From Polymorphospora lycopeni (GTDB lineage Bacteria > Actinomycetota > Actinomycetes > Mycobacteriales > Micromonosporaceae), in assembly GCF_042237075.1 (NCBI RefSeq), contig NZ_JBCGDC010000019.1:18177-82176 (forward strand): 64,000 nucleotides of DNA, in the 5' to 3' direction. This document shows, one piece after another, positions 50,360-60,266 of this stretch. Under the pieces are notes generated by a model. It did no database searches, was not told where the DNA came from, and was given only the letters and a program-made list of their open reading frames with translations. The position numbers and the translations under genes are program-made. Numbering within the stretch: the stretch's first letter is position 1; each line of letters begins with the position of its first letter.

Positions 50360-51309
50360 GCGCCGCGCAGCGCCGTAGCCACGGCGGCCAGCCAGGCCCT
50401 GACCTCGGCTGCGGTCATCGTGACCTGGTAGCCGTCGCCCCACTGCGGCGGTTCGAGGCATACTCCCCCGCCACGGACCGCCTGCGGCAGCCCGCCGACC
50501 CGGGTGGCCACCACCGGTACTCCGTGGATCACGGCTTCGCGGGCGACCATCCCGAAGCTCTCCTGCCACAGGCTCGGTACGAGCAGCAGGTCGGTTTCGG
50601 CGTAGAGCGCGCAGATGTCGGCGCGATACTCGACGATCTCCACCCCGGGCAGGTCCGCAGGGCCGATGCCGAGCCGGGCGAGGTGGGCCGCGGTCCATCG
50701 CCCCTCGACGAACCGGAACCGGAACGGCAGCTTCGCCGCACTGGCTGCCGCCACGAGGTGCATCACCACCCCGAGCCCCTTGGCCGGCTCCGGGTTGATG
50801 AATGTCAGCCGGTAGGGCCCGCTACGGGGCGGCTCGCGGGGCGTATCCGATGGGCAGTCGCAGCCGCGCAGGCACGGCTCGATGGCCCGAGCCTGGCGGC
50901 CGGTCTGCGAACCGAACAGCCGCCGTGCGAATTCGGACGGGACCACCACCTCGTCAATGAGCCGCAGTGTCTCCGGCACCGGCTGGAGGTCCGCGGCGGG
51001 ATGCTCCAGCACGGTCGGAACATCTGCCGCCGCCAGCCGCCGCACCAGCTCGGTCTCCTCGCCCAGATGCCCCCAGAGCAGGGCGGCGTCGGGCCGGTCC
51101 CGGGCCAGCAGGGTGTCCAACTGGTCGGCGAGCGAGCGCAGTCCGGCCTCGTGGCCGGCGCTGGGCCTGCCCGGGTCCATCGGGCCATCCAGGACAGTCA
51201 CCCGCTCGCCGGTGGCTCGTAGCGCTTCGGTGAGCTGGCGCAGGTGGACCGCCTCGCCGGACTGTCCGGCGTGGATCCGATGGACGCTGGTGATCAGAAC
51301 ATGACTCAT
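50272..51309 (-). CDS. glycosyltransferase, GT4-like (GT-B fold)
   Basis: The 345-aa product starts at ATG 51309, overlapping the oxidase stop (ATGA). GT-B features: N-terminal HVLITSVHRIHAGQSGEAVHLRQL, VVPSEFARRLFG, and the C-terminal nucleotide-sugar site with the E-x7-E motif ESFGMVAREAVIHGVPVVATRVGGLP. It is the last gene of the lanthipeptide operon, so it may glycosylate the modified peptide. Its 3' end overlaps the convergent SARP gene by 88 bp. The sugar donor is unknown. Confidence 0.85.
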   Translation of the reverse strand: MSHVLITSVHRIHAGQSGEAVHLRQLTEALRATGERVTVLDGPMDPGRPSAGHEAGLRSLADQLDTLLARDRPDAALLWGHLGEETELVRRLAAADVPTVLEHPAADLQPVPETLRLIDEVVVPSEFARRLFGSQTGRQARAIEPCLRGCDCPSDTPREPPRSGPYRLTFINPEPAKGLGVVMHLVAAASAAKLPFRFRFVEGRWTAAHLARLGIGPADLPGVEIVEYRADICALYAETDLLLVPSLWQESFGMVAREAVIHGVPVVATRVGGLPQAVRGGGVCLEPPQWGDGYQVTMTAAEVRAWLAAVATALRGAHRPLPGMLSRTTADSVRAYRAVLGSSAK

Positions 51310-52568
51310 CGGTCGCCCCGGACCGCGCCGGACCGGTAGGCCGGGACGGCAAACTCGTCGCGGAGCCGGGCGACGGCGGCCACCCGACGCCGCAGCAACG
51401 CGACGCTGTCCGAGTCGTCCTTGCGGTAGACGATCGGTGCCAGCCAGACCAACGCCCGGGCATCGAGCGGGCGCAGTGTCCATGGAATGTCCGCCAGCAC
51501 CGGGTCCGTCCGCACTGCCCGAGCGAAGGCTGCGACAAGCGAAGGGACGAACGGCAACGCCGCTGTTTGCCATTCCAGCCCTTCCGGAAGTTGACCGACC
51601 GCCTCCGGATGGTTCCGATCGCCGCCGAGGATGCTCAGGTCGTCGTGGCTGCCGGCGAATCGTGCGGCCAGCCGCTGCCCGTGTTGGCGGGCCAGCCGCT
51701 GCACGTCGACGACCTTGGCGCGCAGCATACCGGCCGAACTGGCGGCGATGTACAGGTTGAGGACGAGCCCGTCGTAGCTGACGGTGATTCCTTGAGCACG
51801 GCGGCGGGCTGGCGAGATGAGGATGGTGGAGGTTACCAACTCGCCCAGGAGCAGGTCCCGCCAGCAACGCAACAGTTCCTCGGTCAGCTCGGCACCGGCG
51901 AGCAGCACCGGCTCGGCCGTCTGCACGGTCGCCACCGGCAGCACGTGCGTCAGCTCCACCACGACAGGTCCGTACCCGGCTGTTTGAAACAGTGACCCTT
52001 GCAGGTGCGGGCCGGGTGGATACGGCAGTGCCCGCCGAACCCGGTCGTCGGCGGCGTCGTCCCAGCCCATACGGGTGAGTTGGCCGTCGCGGTGCAGGAC
52101 GAGGAAGTCTCGGCAGTGGCGTTCCCGCTCGCCGAGGCCGGCGAGCAGGCCTCGCTCCAGGGCGTTGCCGAGCACCGAGGTGTGCGGGCCGGAGCCCGGC
52201 GGGGGCAGATAGTAACGGGCATCGGCTGCCTGCAACGCTTCGTCGAGCTGCGCGAAGGTCACCCCGGGTTGCACGGTGGCGAGGCCGAGTTCGACATCGA
52301 GATCCAACCGGTCCAACCGGGCCAGGCGGACGATCAGTCCTGGCTCGCGGACCCGGGAGTCGTCGTACCCCCAGTTGCGGCCGCGGGCGTCTACTCGCCA
52401 GTCCACTCCGTTGTTGTGCAGAATCCGGACCAGCGTGGTGAGCTGTGCCAACGATTCTGGCTCCACCACCCAGTCCGGAAAGAGTCCGTCGGGGACGGTC
52501 GATCCGGCGGGTCGGGTCACCCCGGCACCTGTGTTCGCCAGCCGATCGAGCAGCTCGGTCGAGATCAT
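51306..52568 (-). CDS. FAD-linked oxidase, VAO/PCMH type
   Basis: The 420-aa product has the VAO-type FAD-binding domain: WVVEPESLAQLTTLVRILHN, ARGRNWGYDDSRVREPGLIV (pyrophosphate-binding loop), LDLDVELGLATVQPGVTFAQL and YYLPPPGSGPHTSVLGNALERG. Overall it resembles the 4-cresol dehydrogenase/vanillyl-alcohol oxidase group. No signal peptide. It starts in an ATGA overlap with the upstream glycosyltransferase-like gene. In a RiPP operon it could oxidise the peptide (for example a Tyr side chain or an attached sugar); this is inference. Confidence 0.83.
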   Translation of the reverse strand: MISTELLDRLANTGAGVTRPAGSTVPDGLFPDWVVEPESLAQLTTLVRILHNNGVDWRVDARGRNWGYDDSRVREPGLIVRLARLDRLDLDVELGLATVQPGVTFAQLDEALQAADARYYLPPPGSGPHTSVLGNALERGLLAGLGERERHCRDFLVLHRDGQLTRMGWDDAADDRVRRALPYPPGPHLQGSLFQTAGYGPVVVELTHVLPVATVQTAEPVLLAGAELTEELLRCWRDLLLGELVTSTILISPARRRAQGITVSYDGLVLNLYIAASSAGMLRAKVVDVQRLARQHGQRLAARFAGSHDDLSILGGDRNHPEAVGQLPEGLEWQTAALPFVPSLVAAFARAVRTDPVLADIPWTLRPLDARALVWLAPIVYRKDDSDSVALLRRRVAAVARLRDEFAVPAYRSGAVRGDR

Positions 52569-53404
52569 ATCCGCTCCATGGCTGCGTGTAGCCGGTCCTG
52601 GGCAACACCGTATTCGTTCTGAAGCGTCCGGGTGACTGCCACGTACGCGGCGAGCAGGTGCTCGGCCGGTGCCCCTCGTTTGAGGTTCCACAGATGGCCG
52701 AAGCGGGGCGGTTCGCTCAGCCAGCGCAGCGTCCGCGGGCACCAGAGCGCGTCGAACAGGTTGACCACCTGCTGCCCGGCGACGGTGGTCAGGTGGGTGG
52801 CGAGCACCTGCTCGGCGACGGTCATGTGCAGGTGGATGTCGCGGCCGGGGGTGGTCGGGTTGCCGGCCAGGAAGCTGAGCCCGGCGTGGCTGATCCGGCG
52901 TGCCAGGTGCGCGTCGGCTGCCCGGAACAGCGAGGTGTTGCCGACCACCGGCGGCGAGTCGGGCAGATCCACCTGGGCGGGATTGCGCAGTTCCCGCAGC
53001 CGGGAGTAGAAGTCGGCGTCGCCGTGCTCCAGATGCGCGAAGACCGATCCGGTAGCCGGTAGACGCAGCCGGCTGTGCAGGTAGGCATCGGTGTCCACCA
53101 GCGTCGCGTAAGGATACCGGTCCAGAGCGAGCAGCTTCGGCAGGGCGAAACAGGCGACGCGGTCGTAGCGTTGGTCGAGATCCCGGTCGTCCAACGTCTC
53201 GATTTGGTCGTAGCAGCTGAGCCAGCCGAGTCGGTCGAGCCACTCCATCGTCGGCGGGTCGGCGTAGAGCGTGATCGGCCCGGCGTATCGCTGCCACGAG
53301 CGGATGCTCAGCAGCCAGGTCACCCGGGACAACTGCTGGTAAGCCCGGGGCAGCCGGCTGGGCAGCTGCCAGTAGGCGTGGACACCACGTACTCCCTCAG
53401 GCAC
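52565..53404 (-). CDS. glycosyltransferase-like protein (GT-A, DxD motif)
   Basis: The ~279-aa product starts at GTG 53404, eight bases into the end of the exporter gene. It shows a GT-A pattern: ITLYADPPTMEWLDRLGW, then ALPKLLALDRYPYATLVDTDAYL with a DTD metal/nucleotide-sugar motif (~104-106), VVGNTSLFRAADAHLARR and NLFDALWCPRTLRW. It resembles DUF6734-type glycosyltransferase-like proteins found with RiPP genes. With the GT4 enzyme, two sugars or a disaccharide could be added to the peptide. Function is inferred. Confidence 0.65.
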   Translation of the reverse strand: MPEGVRGVHAYWQLPSRLPRAYQQLSRVTWLLSIRSWQRYAGPITLYADPPTMEWLDRLGWLSCYDQIETLDDRDLDQRYDRVACFALPKLLALDRYPYATLVDTDAYLHSRLRLPATGSVFAHLEHGDADFYSRLRELRNPAQVDLPDSPPVVGNTSLFRAADAHLARRISHAGLSFLAGNPTTPGRDIHLHMTVAEQVLATHLTTVAGQQVVNLFDALWCPRTLRWLSEPPRFGHLWNLKRGAPAEHLLAAYVAVTRTLQNEYGVAQDRLHAAMERI

Positions 53405-55484
53405 CGACGACCGCCGCGGCCGCCGTCGATTCGAGCCGGGATACGCCGGTATCATCGCGCACGATCTGAACATGCCGGCTGTCAAGGTGCTCACCGACCG
53501 GGCGATGACTGACCACGATGAGCGTCTCCACCCGCCGCCGCGTCTCGGCGAGCAGCCGCAGTTCCAGGTCTCGGTCCAGGGAGTTGGTCGCCTCGTCGAG
53601 GATCAACAGCGACGGTCGGCGCAGCAGCGCCCGGGCCAACGCGAACCGCTGTACTTCTCCCGCGCTGAAGGTCGAGCCGTTGATCCGCAGTCGGGTGCGC
53701 AGCCCGAGCCGCAGGGGGCGCATCACCTCGGTCAGCTCCATCACGGCGAGCAGGTCGCGGATCTCCTGGTCGGTCACGTCGGTCGCCCCGCTGGACAGGC
53801 TCTCGCGGATCGTCGTGTGCAGGAAGTCGGACCGGGGCGGGACGTAGCACACCAGTGGGCGGAGCCGATCCGGGTCCCAGTCGGCGATCGGCACTCCGTA
53901 GATGGTCGCCTGCCCCGCGGGCACCGGGTCCAAGCCGCTGATGATCTGGGCCATGGTGGACTTACCGACCCCGCTCGGACCGCTGACGGTCACCGTCTCG
54001 CCCCGCTCGACCCGCAGGTCCAGCCGCAGGTCGAAATGCTCCCTCGGGCGGTGCACCCGGACCCCCTCCAGCATCACCGCCGGCGCGTCCGCTACCGGCT
54101 CGGTGCGGGCTCCCCGCTCCATCACCGGCAACGTGAACAGACTTGTCACGTAGCGCAGTTGCCGCTCCAGCGTGGCGGCGGCGGTGAGGCTCTGAGCGAT
54201 CGTGGTGACCGAGAACAGCACCGTACCCCCGAGGGTGAGGAACCCGAACAGCTCTCCGGTGCTGACCAGACCTGCCGACAGGAGCACCGAGCCGACCACG
54301 AGAATCACGTACAGGCCGGCGAACCGCAGGGCGTTGCTCGGCCCGTACACCAAGGCCAGCCGGTACTCCAGCCCGCGGATCGACCGCTGCAGCCGGTCCA
54401 GCCGCTGGGAGTGCTCAACCTGAAGGTGTGAGATCGCCCCGAGCCCTCGGTAGGTGGTCAACCCTTGAGAGATGCTGATCAACAGGTCCTGGAGTTCAGC
54501 GTCGCGTTGCAGTTGCTCCTCGGTACGGCGGTTGATCGGTATCCGTCCGAGGATCGTCAGGACGATGTGCAGCGCGGCGACGCCGGCCACCACGCCGGTC
54601 AGCGGCAGCGACATCGTCGCCATGAACACCAGCAGGATCACCACGGCGACCATGTCGGTGAACAGCGACAGCGCCAGACCGGTGCCTGCCTCCCGTACGG
54701 CGCGGGCGCTCTGCACCCGGTGCAGCACATCGCCGGAGGTCAGCTCGGTGCGTGCCGACGTACGGGTCAACCGGTCGACCAGTTCATGCAGCATGGCCCG
54801 GTCGAACGACAGCCCCAGAGAGGTGATCTGCCGATGTCGGAGCCAGAACAGCAGGCTGGCCGCGACGCTGAACGCCACCAACGCGGTGACCAGGGTACCC
54901 GTGGCGACCGTGCCGGCGACGGTTACCTCGTTCAGGTAGGGCAGCAGGATCATGTTGAGCAGGGTCAGGCCGGTGTAGAGCAGCAGGCTCATCGCGAGGA
55001 CCGGCACAACCTGCCGGAACTTGATCTGCCCGGAGCGCAGCATCGGCCAGAGCCAGGCGGCCCGGGTCGCGGCCCGCGGACGCCGAGGCGCGCCCGCCGC
55101 CGGAGCCGGCGTGGCTGGCGACAGCACCCAGCCGCTGGCCTTCTCGTGGTACGCGGCCTCGGTCAGCCACACGTACCCGACCGAGGGGTCGAAAATCCGT
55201 ACGCGCCGCCCTCGCCATCGCTCAACGGTCACGAAGTGATCGACGCGCAGGTGGATGATGGTGCCCGGAGTCAGTTCGGCGAACGGGAAGTCCCGCCGGC
55301 CGCGGTAACGCACGCCGACCACGGCGGCGCAGGTGTCCCGCAGGTCCTTAAGCGACAACGCGCCCCGGGTTGCCAGCGCATCTCGCAACTGCGGCTCGGA
55401 AAACTGGTGTCCCTGCAGGCGCAAGCTGGCGACGAGTGCCGACACGCCGCAGTCGTTGTCTTCAGTCTGAAGGCTGATCGTCAT
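53397..55484 (-). CDS. lanT: peptidase-containing ABC exporter (C39 peptidase, PCAT/LanT)
   Basis: The 695-aa product starts at ATG 55484 in an ATGA overlap with lanC. Residues 1-130 form a C39 cysteine peptidase with Cys12 (TEDNDCGVSA), His83 (DHFVTV) and Asp99 (FDPSVGY), all catalytic. A six-helix membrane domain follows (~165-450), then an ATPase with Walker A GPSGVGKST (502-510), a modified signature FSAGEVQR, Walker B LLILDE (626-631) and switch His in VVSHRP. It should cut the lanthipeptide leader after Gly-Gly and export the core. The GG site in the precursor (residues 39-40) fits. Confidence 0.93.
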   Translation of the reverse strand: MTISLQTEDNDCGVSALVASLRLQGHQFSEPQLRDALATRGALSLKDLRDTCAAVVGVRYRGRRDFPFAELTPGTIIHLRVDHFVTVERWRGRRVRIFDPSVGYVWLTEAAYHEKASGWVLSPATPAPAAGAPRRPRAATRAAWLWPMLRSGQIKFRQVVPVLAMSLLLYTGLTLLNMILLPYLNEVTVAGTVATGTLVTALVAFSVAASLLFWLRHRQITSLGLSFDRAMLHELVDRLTRTSARTELTSGDVLHRVQSARAVREAGTGLALSLFTDMVAVVILLVFMATMSLPLTGVVAGVAALHIVLTILGRIPINRRTEEQLQRDAELQDLLISISQGLTTYRGLGAISHLQVEHSQRLDRLQRSIRGLEYRLALVYGPSNALRFAGLYVILVVGSVLLSAGLVSTGELFGFLTLGGTVLFSVTTIAQSLTAAATLERQLRYVTSLFTLPVMERGARTEPVADAPAVMLEGVRVHRPREHFDLRLDLRVERGETVTVSGPSGVGKSTMAQIISGLDPVPAGQATIYGVPIADWDPDRLRPLVCYVPPRSDFLHTTIRESLSSGATDVTDQEIRDLLAVMELTEVMRPLRLGLRTRLRINGSTFSAGEVQRFALARALLRRPSLLILDEATNSLDRDLELRLLAETRRRVETLIVVSHRPVGEHLDSRHVQIVRDDTGVSRLESTAAAAVVGA

Positions 55485-56560
55485 CGGATGCTCTCCATTG
55501 CTCTGCCGCCGGCCACGGCGGCCGATCCGTCGCCCAGACTCACGCAGACCCCCCACCATGGCCGCGACGTCGTCTCGGTCTCCGCCAGCGCCAACGCCAT
55601 CCCGAGCGTCCCCTCGAGCACCGATAGCAGGAACGGCGTGTCGAAGACGGCAGCCACCGCCTGGTCACCGGTCTGGTCCAGGTGGCGGGCCAGCCGGGCC
55701 GCCAGCCGGGTCCGGCGGTCCGGGCCGACCAGTTCCCGCCACCCGGGAGCGAGCTTGGTGACCAGGCTCAGCCCGGCCAGTCCGTGGCAGACCGTGACGT
55801 CGGCGTCGACGTCGCCCAGCAGGTCATCCAGCCGATCGAGGGCCGGGCCGGTGACCGCCGCATCGACGAATCCCGCCAGAACCACCGGGTCGACCTCCGG
55901 CCCCAGCGCCGTCAGCATCCCCGGCTGGCCATAGCACATGGTGACGCCGCCGGTTCCCAACCAGCCGCTGTCGAGCACGTCGGGGGTCAGCTGCTCCAGA
56001 TGCAGGACCAGCGCGTCGACCGCCGCGGTCATCAGCCGGTCCTGGCCGTAGCGGCGGTCCAGCATCCGCAGCAGCAGGATGCCTCCGCTGCGGCCATGGT
56101 AGAGACCGGGCGAATCCTGCTCCATGATGGAGCGCGCGATCTCGGTGATGGGCTGTGCCATCCTGGCGCGAGCCGGCTCGTCAGCGAGATCCCACAGGGT
56201 CATCCCGACCCCCGCGGCGCCATTGATCAGATCGACGTCACCGGCCTCGACGTAGTACCGGTAAGAGGCATCGAGCACTTCGACCGCCTCCGCCCGGGTC
56301 CGGGCCAGTGCCTCGGCATGGCCGGGGCCAGGTGGAAGGCACTCCCCCACCAGCCGGTGGCGCAGCCAGCCGACCCGAAAGTCGGGCACCTGCCCGCCCC
56401 GCACGGCCAGTTCGGTCAGGGACGCCGCCAGGGCCTGCTGACCCAGCCGGGACGCGAGCAGGGCAAGGGCTGCCACCGCCTGCGGGCTCGCGTGCCCCCG
56501 CCGCCGTAGCTCGGCGACAAGCCGACGCAGCAGTCGCCGGGCGGCATCGGCCTCAGCCAT
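55481..56560 (-). CDS. lanC: lanthionine cyclase LanC
   Basis: The 359-aa product has the LanC zinc site: Cys209 (MCYGQPG, replacing WCYG), Cys258 and His259 (VCHGLAG), and the catalytic-type His155 in LYHGRSGG. Gly-rich repeats of the alpha/alpha toroid (LINGAAGVGM, LEGTLGMALAL) are also present. It activates precursor Cys thiols for addition to dehydroamino acids, forming (methyl)lanthionine rings. The gene overlaps lanB by 8 bp and the exporter gene by 4 bp, consistent with co-translation. Confidence 0.93.
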   Translation of the reverse strand: MAEADAARRLLRRLVAELRRRGHASPQAVAALALLASRLGQQALAASLTELAVRGGQVPDFRVGWLRHRLVGECLPPGPGHAEALARTRAEAVEVLDASYRYYVEAGDVDLINGAAGVGMTLWDLADEPARARMAQPITEIARSIMEQDSPGLYHGRSGGILLLRMLDRRYGQDRLMTAAVDALVLHLEQLTPDVLDSGWLGTGGVTMCYGQPGMLTALGPEVDPVVLAGFVDAAVTGPALDRLDDLLGDVDADVTVCHGLAGLSLVTKLAPGWRELVGPDRRTRLAARLARHLDQTGDQAVAAVFDTPFLLSVLEGTLGMALALAETETTSRPWWGVCVSLGDGSAAVAGGRAMESIR

Positions 56561-59282
56561 CGACCGCTGCGCTTCGGGTTACCCGCGCCTGCCGACCCTT
56601 CAACAACCGCGCCGCCGCCACCACAAGTTCCGGCTCGCGACTTGTCGCCTGGCCGAGCGGCAACCCACGGTTGACGCTCATGTGAACAAGGCTGCTCAGC
56701 GCCGTGGCATAGGCATCGCTGTCCAGGCCGGCCAGGTAGTCCAGGGCAGGCTCCGGCTCGGCGAGCGTGGCGTCGAGGGCCTGCTCCAGGTCCGCCCGTG
56801 CAGCACGGAAGGTCGCCATCCACTCCCGCTGAGCCCGCGAGCTGGGCAGCCGCGGGTCCAGCCCGCGCAGCCCGCAGAGCAGGGTCAACGCCTGATCGTC
56901 GCCGGCGAGCTGCCGACACCAGGCGGCGATCCGGGCCACCGCCAACGTGTACCGGCCGGCCTGGTCCGGGCCGGCCGCGAGCCGCTGCGCCCACCAGGCC
57001 GAGTCGGCGCAGAACAGCCGTACGGCATCGGCCCGGTTCGCTACACCTCCGTACCGGTAGTCCTCCGGTACCCAGGTCCGCACGTCGACCTCGCAGGGCT
57101 GCTGCGGCACCATCGCGGCCAGGTGGGCGCGTAGGTCGGCCAGGAGCGGCTCGACGCCGACGCTGTGGTGCACCCGTACCCGCAGATGCGGCCGATCGTC
57201 GTGATAGCGGATGTAGAACAGTTGCGCCCGGCGCATCAGCGTCATCACTTCGGTGCCCGCCAGCCAGAGCTCCACCACCCGCTCCGGGGCGTAGACGAAC
57301 CAGCTAATCCACTCCGGGTCCTCAGCCGGCTGCCGGTCCACCAGCCGGGTCTGCGACATCGGCCTGACCGGTTGCGGATCCGGACGCAGCCACGGCACCC
57401 ACACGTCGTGGATGTGCCCGCCCAGCTCCGACTCGATCAGGGTCGCCACCGGCAGGGCCTCGTGCAGAATCAGCAGGCCCTCGCGACGTAGCCGCCGGGT
57501 GAACCACCACCGCTGAGTGACGTCGGTGAGATCCAACCGCATGGTCACATCCGGTCCCTCGCTCACCTCCACCTGCGGCCCGAGCCCCACCTGCGTGAGC
57601 ACGTCGCACAACTGCGCCGGGTCCTCGGCCAGAGCCAGCAGATCGGCGCGGTGCTGCGCGTCCAGCACAACGCTGCGCCGAGCCACCAGACAACGGCCGG
57701 CGGTGATGCGAGGGACCATCCCGCCCGGCGGCGCCCACAGGCTGGGGTCGGCGGCCAGCGCCGGGCCGTGGGCCTCGTCCAGCAGCAATCCCAGCAGTTG
57801 CACCGACCACGGGTTGGCCTTGTTACTCAACGTCAACGGGCTGTCCCACCGAAGCTGCACGTGGCGTCCGTCGGCCCGGTGAACCAACTGGAGCCGCCCC
57901 GCCATCATGGTCACGGCCAGGTCCGCTATTTGCAGGTCACCGGCGCGGTGCGGCAGGTTGAGGTTGAGTCGGGGCAACCCGCTCTCGGGCCGGCGAACCA
58001 ACGGCGCCCGCCGGTCCGGCGGTACCCAACCGATCTCGACCGCAAGCCAGCCGGGGACCGTCGGACCGAGTTCGGGCTTTGGAATCCCCAGCTGTTCACT
58101 GAGCCGGGCGCCGGGCCCACCCCAAAAGCCTGGCAGGACCAGTTTGAGCCAGGCGTCCGCTCCGGCCACCGGCTCGGCCAGCAGTGCGCCGTTGGCCATC
58201 CCGAACTGCGGCTGGGTGACCACGGCGGCGTTTGGGGGCGCAGTGCGGCGGGTCTGCCACTGATCCAGCGTGAGCGCTTCCTGCCACCACTGCACCGCGC
58301 CGCTGTCGCGACGGGCCCGCGGTACGAACAGCCGTCGCGCCGGCATCATGCGGTCGGCGCCCTCGACATCGGCTTCGTGCCGCCGCCAGCTGCCCAGCGG
58401 GTGGTCGACCGGAGCGGTCAGCAGCCACATCAACGGCACCGCCCCGCCGCTGTAGCCGCCGGCCACGTGGTCCCGCACCCGGTCGAGTCGCCCGGGTCGC
58501 CAGTGCGTCCGCAGAAGCTGAGCGGCCCCGTCTAGCAGCGCCGCCGTACCCGCGCCGGGCAGTCGGGCCCGGACCTCGCTGAACGCGTCCACGAACTGGT
58601 CGTCCCTGAACGGCCGCTCCGCGGCCAGCGCCGCCTTGACCGCCTCGGTCGGCGCGGCCGGCCCGGCCGGGTCAGTCAGTATCGGTGGCCCCTGCTCCGG
58701 CAGCAGCAACCTCTGGCGTACCCCTAGGTCGAACAGGGTTACGCCACCGAGCACGATCGCCCATTCCTGCGCTGACCGGGGTGCGGCGGCGAACTGCGCG
58801 GCGAAACGCTCCGCGAGCTGGCGCACTCCCGGGGCGTCCGACATCGACGTGACCCCACCCTTGTCCGGGTGCAGATACGACCACCGGCCGTGCTCGGCGG
58901 CGAGGGAGGGATTGACGAACCACCTGCCGGTCTGCTGCGGCAAGTCAAGGCGGCGCAGCCGCACATCGGTCTCAAGATCGAGCCGGGTAGCCGGTGCACC
59001 ACCGTCGTTGTCGCTGATTTCGGCGAGCAGGCTCAGGCTGAACACACCGAACGGGGTTGGCCGGTACCTCGCCCGGCTGCCGTAGACGGCCAGTCGAGTC
59101 GCCGGGTCCTGCCAGTCCCGGTGCTCCTCCCCCGCGCGCTGGAACACTGTCGCGTAGTCGATGGCCAGGTCCAGCAGCTGCCGCGCCAGGCCCTCGGGCG
59201 CGGCGGTATCTGGCACCGCCGGCAGTACCGGAATCCGAAGCAAGCACCAACCCGGCGTCGACAGCAACGGAACAGAGGTCAT
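56553..59282 (-). CDS. lanB: lantibiotic dehydratase LanB (full-length)
   Basis: The 909-aa product starts at ATG 59282 in an ATGA overlap with the flavoprotein gene. The N-terminal ~600 residues look like the tRNA-Glu-dependent glutamylation domain (ATRLAVYGSRARYRPTPFGVF near the start is diagnostic, SGGAVPLMWLLTAPV further on). The C-terminal part from ~residue 620 (EWISWFVYAPERVVELWLAG, FYIRYHDDRPHLRVRVH) is the SpaB_C elimination domain. Both domains are in one chain, as in class I LanB. It dehydrates Ser/Thr of the core peptide encoded at 60267-60485. Confidence 0.94.
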   Translation of the reverse strand: MTSVPLLSTPGWCLLRIPVLPAVPDTAAPEGLARQLLDLAIDYATVFQRAGEEHRDWQDPATRLAVYGSRARYRPTPFGVFSLSLLAEISDNDGGAPATRLDLETDVRLRRLDLPQQTGRWFVNPSLAAEHGRWSYLHPDKGGVTSMSDAPGVRQLAERFAAQFAAAPRSAQEWAIVLGGVTLFDLGVRQRLLLPEQGPPILTDPAGPAAPTEAVKAALAAERPFRDDQFVDAFSEVRARLPGAGTAALLDGAAQLLRTHWRPGRLDRVRDHVAGGYSGGAVPLMWLLTAPVDHPLGSWRRHEADVEGADRMMPARRLFVPRARRDSGAVQWWQEALTLDQWQTRRTAPPNAAVVTQPQFGMANGALLAEPVAGADAWLKLVLPGFWGGPGARLSEQLGIPKPELGPTVPGWLAVEIGWVPPDRRAPLVRRPESGLPRLNLNLPHRAGDLQIADLAVTMMAGRLQLVHRADGRHVQLRWDSPLTLSNKANPWSVQLLGLLLDEAHGPALAADPSLWAPPGGMVPRITAGRCLVARRSVVLDAQHRADLLALAEDPAQLCDVLTQVGLGPQVEVSEGPDVTMRLDLTDVTQRWWFTRRLRREGLLILHEALPVATLIESELGGHIHDVWVPWLRPDPQPVRPMSQTRLVDRQPAEDPEWISWFVYAPERVVELWLAGTEVMTLMRRAQLFYIRYHDDRPHLRVRVHHSVGVEPLLADLRAHLAAMVPQQPCEVDVRTWVPEDYRYGGVANRADAVRLFCADSAWWAQRLAAGPDQAGRYTLAVARIAAWCRQLAGDDQALTLLCGLRGLDPRLPSSRAQREWMATFRAARADLEQALDATLAEPEPALDYLAGLDSDAYATALSSLVHMSVNRGLPLGQATSREPELVVAAARLLKGRQARVTRSAAVDG

Positions 59283-60241
59283 CGAAGCCCTCCCGCCGGG
59301 GCCGACGGACCCGCGTTGACCAACCTGGACGGTCGCATCGCACCATGCGGTCGCATGGTCGCGATGTCGACCCGCGCCTGCTCGAGCTCCTGCCGGATCG
59401 CCGGGTCCGTCGAGTCGCACCCCTCCGCCAGCGCGAGCGCGGCATCCAGCCCGATGTGATAGGCAGCGCTCAACATCAGCAGGAACTCCTGCCGCAACGC
59501 CGGCGAGAACAGCGTGAGCTTCCCCGCCCGGGCCAACGTGTCGAGACTGTGCAGCATCCCGACCAAGCCGCGCCGGGCGAGCGTGTTGCGGGCGGCTGAT
59601 TCGGCGTAGGTGGCCTGCCAGACACCGGGCACCGGCCCCGGGCCGAGCAGCGCCAGCAGCCGTTCGGCGAGCCCGAGCGCCACCCCGGGCATGTTCGCCA
59701 GAAACAGATCCGGATCGGCGTAGATCCCGACCGGTCGACCGGCCGGGACGTCCGTCATGTCGACCACATCCGCCGGCGAGACGCGGACACCGCTGGCCCG
59801 CAGGGTGTGACTGGCGGTAGCGAGCAACCCCGGCCCCTCCCATGGGTGCGCCACCTCGAGCCGCAGGCGGTCGACGAGGACGGTGACGCGCCGTCCCGCC
59901 ACCGGCTCGCATCCCATCGCCATTACGGCAGCCCGCTGCGACCCCGAGCCGAACCGCCAGCACCCGTCGAGCACCAGCCCGCCATCCGTGCCGGTGCGTA
60001 GCCGGCCGACCGGGGCGACCACGCCGTACAGTTCGTTGTCAGTGGCGTAGAGCCTTGACAGCAGTTCCGTCGGCGCGTAGGTGGACAGGTAGTGCGCAGT
60101 GCCATTGGCGATCATGCAAAGCCACGCGTGGCTGGCGTCCTCGTACGCGGCGGTCCGAACGAGGTCCAGGCCCGCAACTAGGCTCTGGACCTCTTCCGGA
60201 CCATTCCGCAGCCACAGCAATGGAGGGCTGAGCTGTTTCAC
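59279..60241 (-). CDS. acyl-CoA dehydrogenase-like flavoprotein of the lanthipeptide operon
   Basis: The 320-aa product (GTG start 60241, 25 bp after the precursor stop) resembles the acyl-CoA dehydrogenase/flavin monooxygenase fold: HAWLCMIANGTAHYLSTYAP, then LVLDGCWRFGSGSQRAAVMAMG (the middle beta-domain motif), VSPADVVDMTDVP, and a helical C-terminus RNTLARRGLVGMLHSL. It is shorter than typical family members (~380 aa) and I see no catalytic Glu motif. Position between lanA and lanB suggests an oxidation or reduction of the peptide, or a structural role. Confidence 0.72.
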   Translation of the reverse strand: MKQLSPPLLWLRNGPEEVQSLVAGLDLVRTAAYEDASHAWLCMIANGTAHYLSTYAPTELLSRLYATDNELYGVVAPVGRLRTGTDGGLVLDGCWRFGSGSQRAAVMAMGCEPVAGRRVTVLVDRLRLEVAHPWEGPGLLATASHTLRASGVRVSPADVVDMTDVPAGRPVGIYADPDLFLANMPGVALGLAERLLALLGPGPVPGVWQATYAESAARNTLARRGLVGMLHSLDTLARAGKLTLFSPALRQEFLLMLSAAYHIGLDAALALAEGCDSTDPAIRQELEQARVDIATMRPHGAMRPSRLVNAGPSAPAGGLR

Positions 60242-60266
60242 TGGTCTTTAACCAACCTGACGGAAC

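Noticed and set aside
53397..56560. Class II (LanM) lanthipeptide system
   Set aside because: No LanM is encoded. Dehydration and cyclisation are on separate LanB and LanC proteins, so only the exporter type is class II-like.
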